The notes below the pieces were generated by a model. The model did no database searches and was not told the DNA's origin. It saw only the letters and a program-made list of their open reading frames with translations. The translations under genes and the position numbers were made by a program. This document shows positions 60,849 through 64,000 of a stretch of 64,000 nucleotides of DNA, one piece after another. Every line of letters begins with the position of its first letter. Within the stretch, counting starts at the first letter, position 1. The DNA is from Cryobacterium breve (GTDB taxonomy: Bacteria; Actinomycetota; Actinomycetes; Actinomycetales; Microbacteriaceae): positions 1,054,001-1,118,000 of the forward strand of contig NZ_CP075584.1 in the NCBI RefSeq assembly GCF_027594785.1, written 5' to 3'.

Positions 60849-63751
60849 CTACTTGCCGAGGAGGGACAGCATGCTCGCGACCGTGTCGGAGAGCTTCTTG
60901 TCCGCTACGCCGTATGCCGCGAAGTCGCCGGCGGTGAGTGCCGCCTGCTTGTCCGCGATGGCCTGCTTGGCGACGGCCAGGAGCGCCTGGAGCTGGGCAT
61001 CCGTTGCCGGATTGCCCGTCGTCGTCGAGGGTGTCGTCGTGCCCCCGGTCGTCGGCGTCGTCGTTCCGGTCGTCGGCACCGAGGTGTCCCCTGCCTGAGC
61101 ACCCGAACTGCCGCCGAAGAGCACGTCGAGCGCCTTGTTCAGGGTGTCCTCGAAGGCGATCTGGTCTCCGAAGGCCACGAGAACCTTCTGCAGCAGCGGG
61201 TAGCTGGTCTCACCCGTCGACTGCACGTAGACCGGCTGCACGTACAACAGCCCGCCACCGACCGGCAGCGTCAGCAGGTTGCCGTTCAGTACCTTCGACT
61301 GGCCCTGCTTCAACAGGTTGAGCTGGGTCGATACCGTCGGGTCGGCGTTGAACTTCGCCTGCACCTGGCCGGGGCCAGGCACGGTATTGGCCTTGGGCAG
61401 GGTGAGCAGGCGGAGTTTTCCGTACTCCGCCGACCTGACCCCGTTGGTGTCGCCGGCATCCGAGTCGACGGCGAGGTACCCGGTGAGCACGTTCCGGCTC
61501 GTGGTGCCCGTCGCGTCGGGGATGAAGGTCGAGTACAGCGTGAACGCCGGCTTCTTCGAGCCGGGTACCTGCATGGTCAGGTAGTACGGCGGCTGGAGGG
61601 TCGTGTTCGTCGTCGGCGACACCGGGTCGTTCGGCGTGGTCCATGCGTCGTCGTGCGAGTAGAACGAGCCGGGGTCGGTCACGTGGTACTGGCTGAGAAT
61701 GTGGCGCTGCACCTTGAAGAGGTCGGCCGGGTACCGGACGTGACTCATCAGCTGGCCGCTCATGTCACTCATCGGCTTGACCGTGGTCGGGAAGATCTTC
61801 TGCCAGGTCTTCAGGATCGGGTCCGTGGTGTCCCAGGCGTAGAGGGTGACCGAGCCGTCGTAGGCGTCGACCGTTGCCTTGACCGAGTTGCGCATGTAGT
61901 TGATCTTGTCGAGCGCGAACGGCTGGGCGGGTGTCTCGGTGTCCGTGATGGCGTCGCTGAGGCCGACGGGCGTCGAGTATGGATAGTCGGCGCTCGTCGT
62001 GTAGCCGTCGACGATCCACTTCACCCGGCCGTCGACGACGGAGGGGTATGCGGAGGAGTCGAGTGTCAGGTATGGGGCGACCTTCTGGACGCGGGTGACG
62101 GGGTCGCGGTCGTAGAGGATCTGCGACTGGTCGTTGACGTCGTTGGCGAGGAAGATCTGCTCGGACTGGAACTTGAGCGCATAGATGAGCTTGTTGAACG
62201 CGTTGTCGAGCTTCGGTCCGCCGTTACCGGTGAACGTCGTGTACGTCTGCTGGGCGCCGTCTGTGCCGGACGGGTAGTCGAGTTCCACGGGCGTCGAGCC
62301 GGCGGCAGCGCCGACGATCGAGTACGGCGGCGAGTTCTCGCCGAAGTAGATCCGGGGCTCGTAGGTACCGAGCGATCCGGTGGTGGGGATGCCCGACTCG
62401 AGGAACACGGGCTGGCCGTCGGCCGACCGCTGGTTGCCGTATGCCGCGACGACGCCGTAACCGTGGGTGTAGACGATGGTCGAGTTGACCCAGGTGTTGC
62501 CGGCGTTGAGCCCGGACAGCTTGAGGTCACGCACGGAGACCACGGTGTCCTGCGACTTGCCGTCGATCGTGTACCGGTCGACGTCGAGGTTCTTCGGGAA
62601 CTGGTAGTACTGCTTGAACTGCTCGAGCCTGCGAGAAGGCATCGCTCACGAGGGCCGGGTCGAGGATCCGGATGTTGGCGGTCGTCGTCGCATCCGCCCG
62701 GAGGGCCCCGGGCTCTGCGGTCGTGGTCGCGTTATACGGGACCTCCGTGACACCGGAGAGGTCGTACGCACTCCGGGTGAGGTCGATGTTCCGTTGGATG
62801 TATTCGGCCTCGAGGGACTTCGCGCTCGGGTCGACCTGGAAGCGCTGCACGACCCACGGGTAGAGGGAGCCGAGCAGGAGGCTCGTCACGATGAGGAGCG
62901 CCGTGCCGATGACGGGGAGGCGCCAGCGACCGATGACGGCCGTGACGAGGAAGAGAATCGCGACGACGGCCGCGATGCCGGCGAGGATGGCCCGGCCGGG
63001 GATGGTGGCGTGGGTGTCGGTGTAGCCGGCACCGGTGATCAGGTCGTTCGTGGTGGTGAGCGTCGAATACTGGTCGAGCCAGATGCTGAGGGCCTGCAGG
63101 ACGAGGTAGAGGCTCGCGGTGACGGCGATCTGGACGCGCGCGGCCTTGGAAACGAGAATCTCACGGCCGCTGACCCGGATCGAACCGTACAGGTACGTGG
63201 TTGCGATCGCGACGATCGCCGAGATGAGCACGACGGCGGAGGCGAAGCCCAGGAACGCCTGGAAGAAGGGCAGGTCGAACAGGTAGAACGACACGTCGAG
63301 GTGGAACTGCGGATCTGTGGTGCCGGTGTCGGTGCGGTTCAGCCACATCAGCACGACCTGCCAGCGGGTGGCGGCGGCGACGCCGGCGAACAGGCCGAGC
63401 AGCGCGGGGATGCCGTACATGGCGAGGCGGCGGAGCGGCTCGATGACCTGCTGGTACCGGTCGAGCCTGCGAATTGAGCTTCGCGTAGACGGGACGCATC
63501 CGGTAGGCGATCTGGATGCTGACGAAGACCGGGATCGCCATGGCGAGGAAGCCGACGAAGAAGAGGGAGGCACCTGCCGCCCACTGGGTGGTCAGCACGC
63601 TCAGGAAACCGAGCTGGTTGAACCAGAGCACGTCGGCGTAGAGGCCGGCGAACACAAAGAACAGAATCACCAGCCCCGCGATGATGGCGGCCGTAATGGC
63701 GAGGGGGGCACGACTCCTGCGAGGAGCGTTTCCGGTGGATTGTGACGTCAC
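60849..63751 (-). CDS. UPF0182-family large membrane protein, two apparent frameshifts
   Basis: The corrected protein is about 966 residues. It has seven N-terminal helices ([20 protein letters not shown] first, then pairs up to about residue 290), then a large outer domain with [31 protein letters not shown] and [18 protein letters not shown], and a Thr/Pro/Gly-rich linker before a short C-terminal helix. UPF0182 proteins are widespread in actinobacteria; their role is unknown. Extra bases at 62635-62641 and 63463-63469 (plus strand GAGCCTG for GAGCTG) break it into three frames. Start GTG 63751 has AGAGG upstream, and TAGAAT near 63792-63797 is a plausible -10. Confidence 0.88.
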
Positions 63752-63876
63752 GAATGGGCCTCTTGGTCTGTAAATCGGCGGTCAGGCCTCATTCTAGACA
63801 GGCGTTCTGGGAGCAGGCCTGCCAGCTGGCCCCAAGCCGGCTCCGAGTTCGCTGCAAGGCGGCTGGAGTAGGCCCG

Positions 63877-64000
63877 CTACTGCACGGGACAGTGCGGGAG
63901 TGCGCTCGTATCGGCCCCGGTCTTGACTGCGTTCAGCGCCGTGAGCGCCTGGTCGAGGGTCGTGACCGAGAAGACCGTGAGACCGTCCGGGATGTGGCCG
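63877..64000 (-). CDS. C-terminal end of a YlbL-like PDZ/Lon-domain protein, 5' part outside the window
   Basis: Only the last 41 residues are present, ending GHIPDGLTVFSVTTLDQALTAL and HCPVQ before a TAG at 63877-63879. This ending matches secreted PDZ-domain proteins of the YlbL type, which frequently neighbour UPF0182 genes in actinobacteria. With only the tail visible, the assignment rests on the VPDGLxVxxVxTLDEAL pattern and the neighbourhood. Confidence 0.6.
   Translation of the reverse strand, partial: GHIPDGLTVFSVTTLDQALTALNAVKTGADTSALPHCPVQ

Noticed and set aside
2224..63469. Programmed ribosomal frameshifting as the cause of the AGCCT events
   Set aside because: No slippery heptamer or consistent downstream structure is present, and the genes are unrelated housekeeping genes that are not frameshifted in other organisms.

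Overview
The window is about two-thirds or more GC, with short intergenic gaps, TAnnnT -10 elements directly in front of many start codons, a DUF7882 protein, a DUF3039 protein, an F420-type oxidoreductase and a Ppm1-type mannosyltransferase. Together these point to a Gram-positive actinobacterium, most likely a member of the Microbacteriaceae (inferred from gene content; no search was run). I see no phage, transposase, CRISPR array or rRNA.

Layout. 1-4.2 kb: end of an MFS transporter, a DDN-family oxidoreductase, a pentapeptide-repeat protein, an EamA exporter and a phosphoribosyltransferase. 4.2-9.1 kb: a compact minus-strand tad pilus operon (tadA, tadB, tadC, flp-like pilin, three TadE/G-like minor pilins). 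9.2-12.4 kb: an MHS transporter with a 3-hydroxybutyrate dehydrogenase-like SDR, divergent from a LysR regulator. 12.5-14.1 kb: tRNA-Leu and two DedA proteins. 14.2-17.5 kb: a cation efflux protein, then murI-rph-rdgB. 17.7-20.7 kb: a FabF-like synthase, pncB and a DUF3039 gene. 20.7-25.2 kb: an ABC exporter with an unusual disordered ATPase extension and an AlkD-like protein. 25.3-33.2 kb: a cell-wall glycopolymer cluster (cytidylyltransferase-like NTase, TagGH exporter, glycerophosphotransferase-like enzyme, two GT2 enzymes, a CDP-alcohol phosphotransferase). 33.3-41.3 kb: an HtrA protease, an aminotransferase, an Old Yellow Enzyme, a hydrolase, an SDR with TetR, and DUF7882. 41.3-46.7 kb: a nitrilase-type hydrolase, a two-component system, a GT39 membrane mannosyltransferase and Ppm1. 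46.8-52.6 kb: nrtR-nadA-nadB-nadC-iscS for de novo NAD synthesis. 52.9-60.7 kb: adhE, a tautomerase, mmsA, a LysE exporter, an LCP ligase, a GNAT and tRNA-fMet. 60.8-64 kb: a UPF0182 membrane protein and the end of a PDZ protein.

Functional links. NadABC, the cysteine desulfurase that can serve the NadA cluster, the NrtR-like regulator and the salvage enzyme PncB together cover NAD supply, which AdhE and the dehydrogenases consume. The glycopolymer genes, the LCP ligase and the Ppm1/GT39 pair form an envelope theme.

A striking property of the sequence is about two dozen single-base disruptions of otherwise intact genes. Ten of them are the same event: an expected AGCT tetramer reads AGCCT (AGGCT on the other strand). 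I annotate these genes across the disruption and treat most as probable sequence errors, possibly tied to a base modification. The best candidates for new biology are the glycopolymer cluster with its iron-box-like operator, the ABC ATPase with a roughly 545-residue low-complexity extension, the dedA gene starting 1 nt after a tRNA, and the large palindromes between convergent genes.
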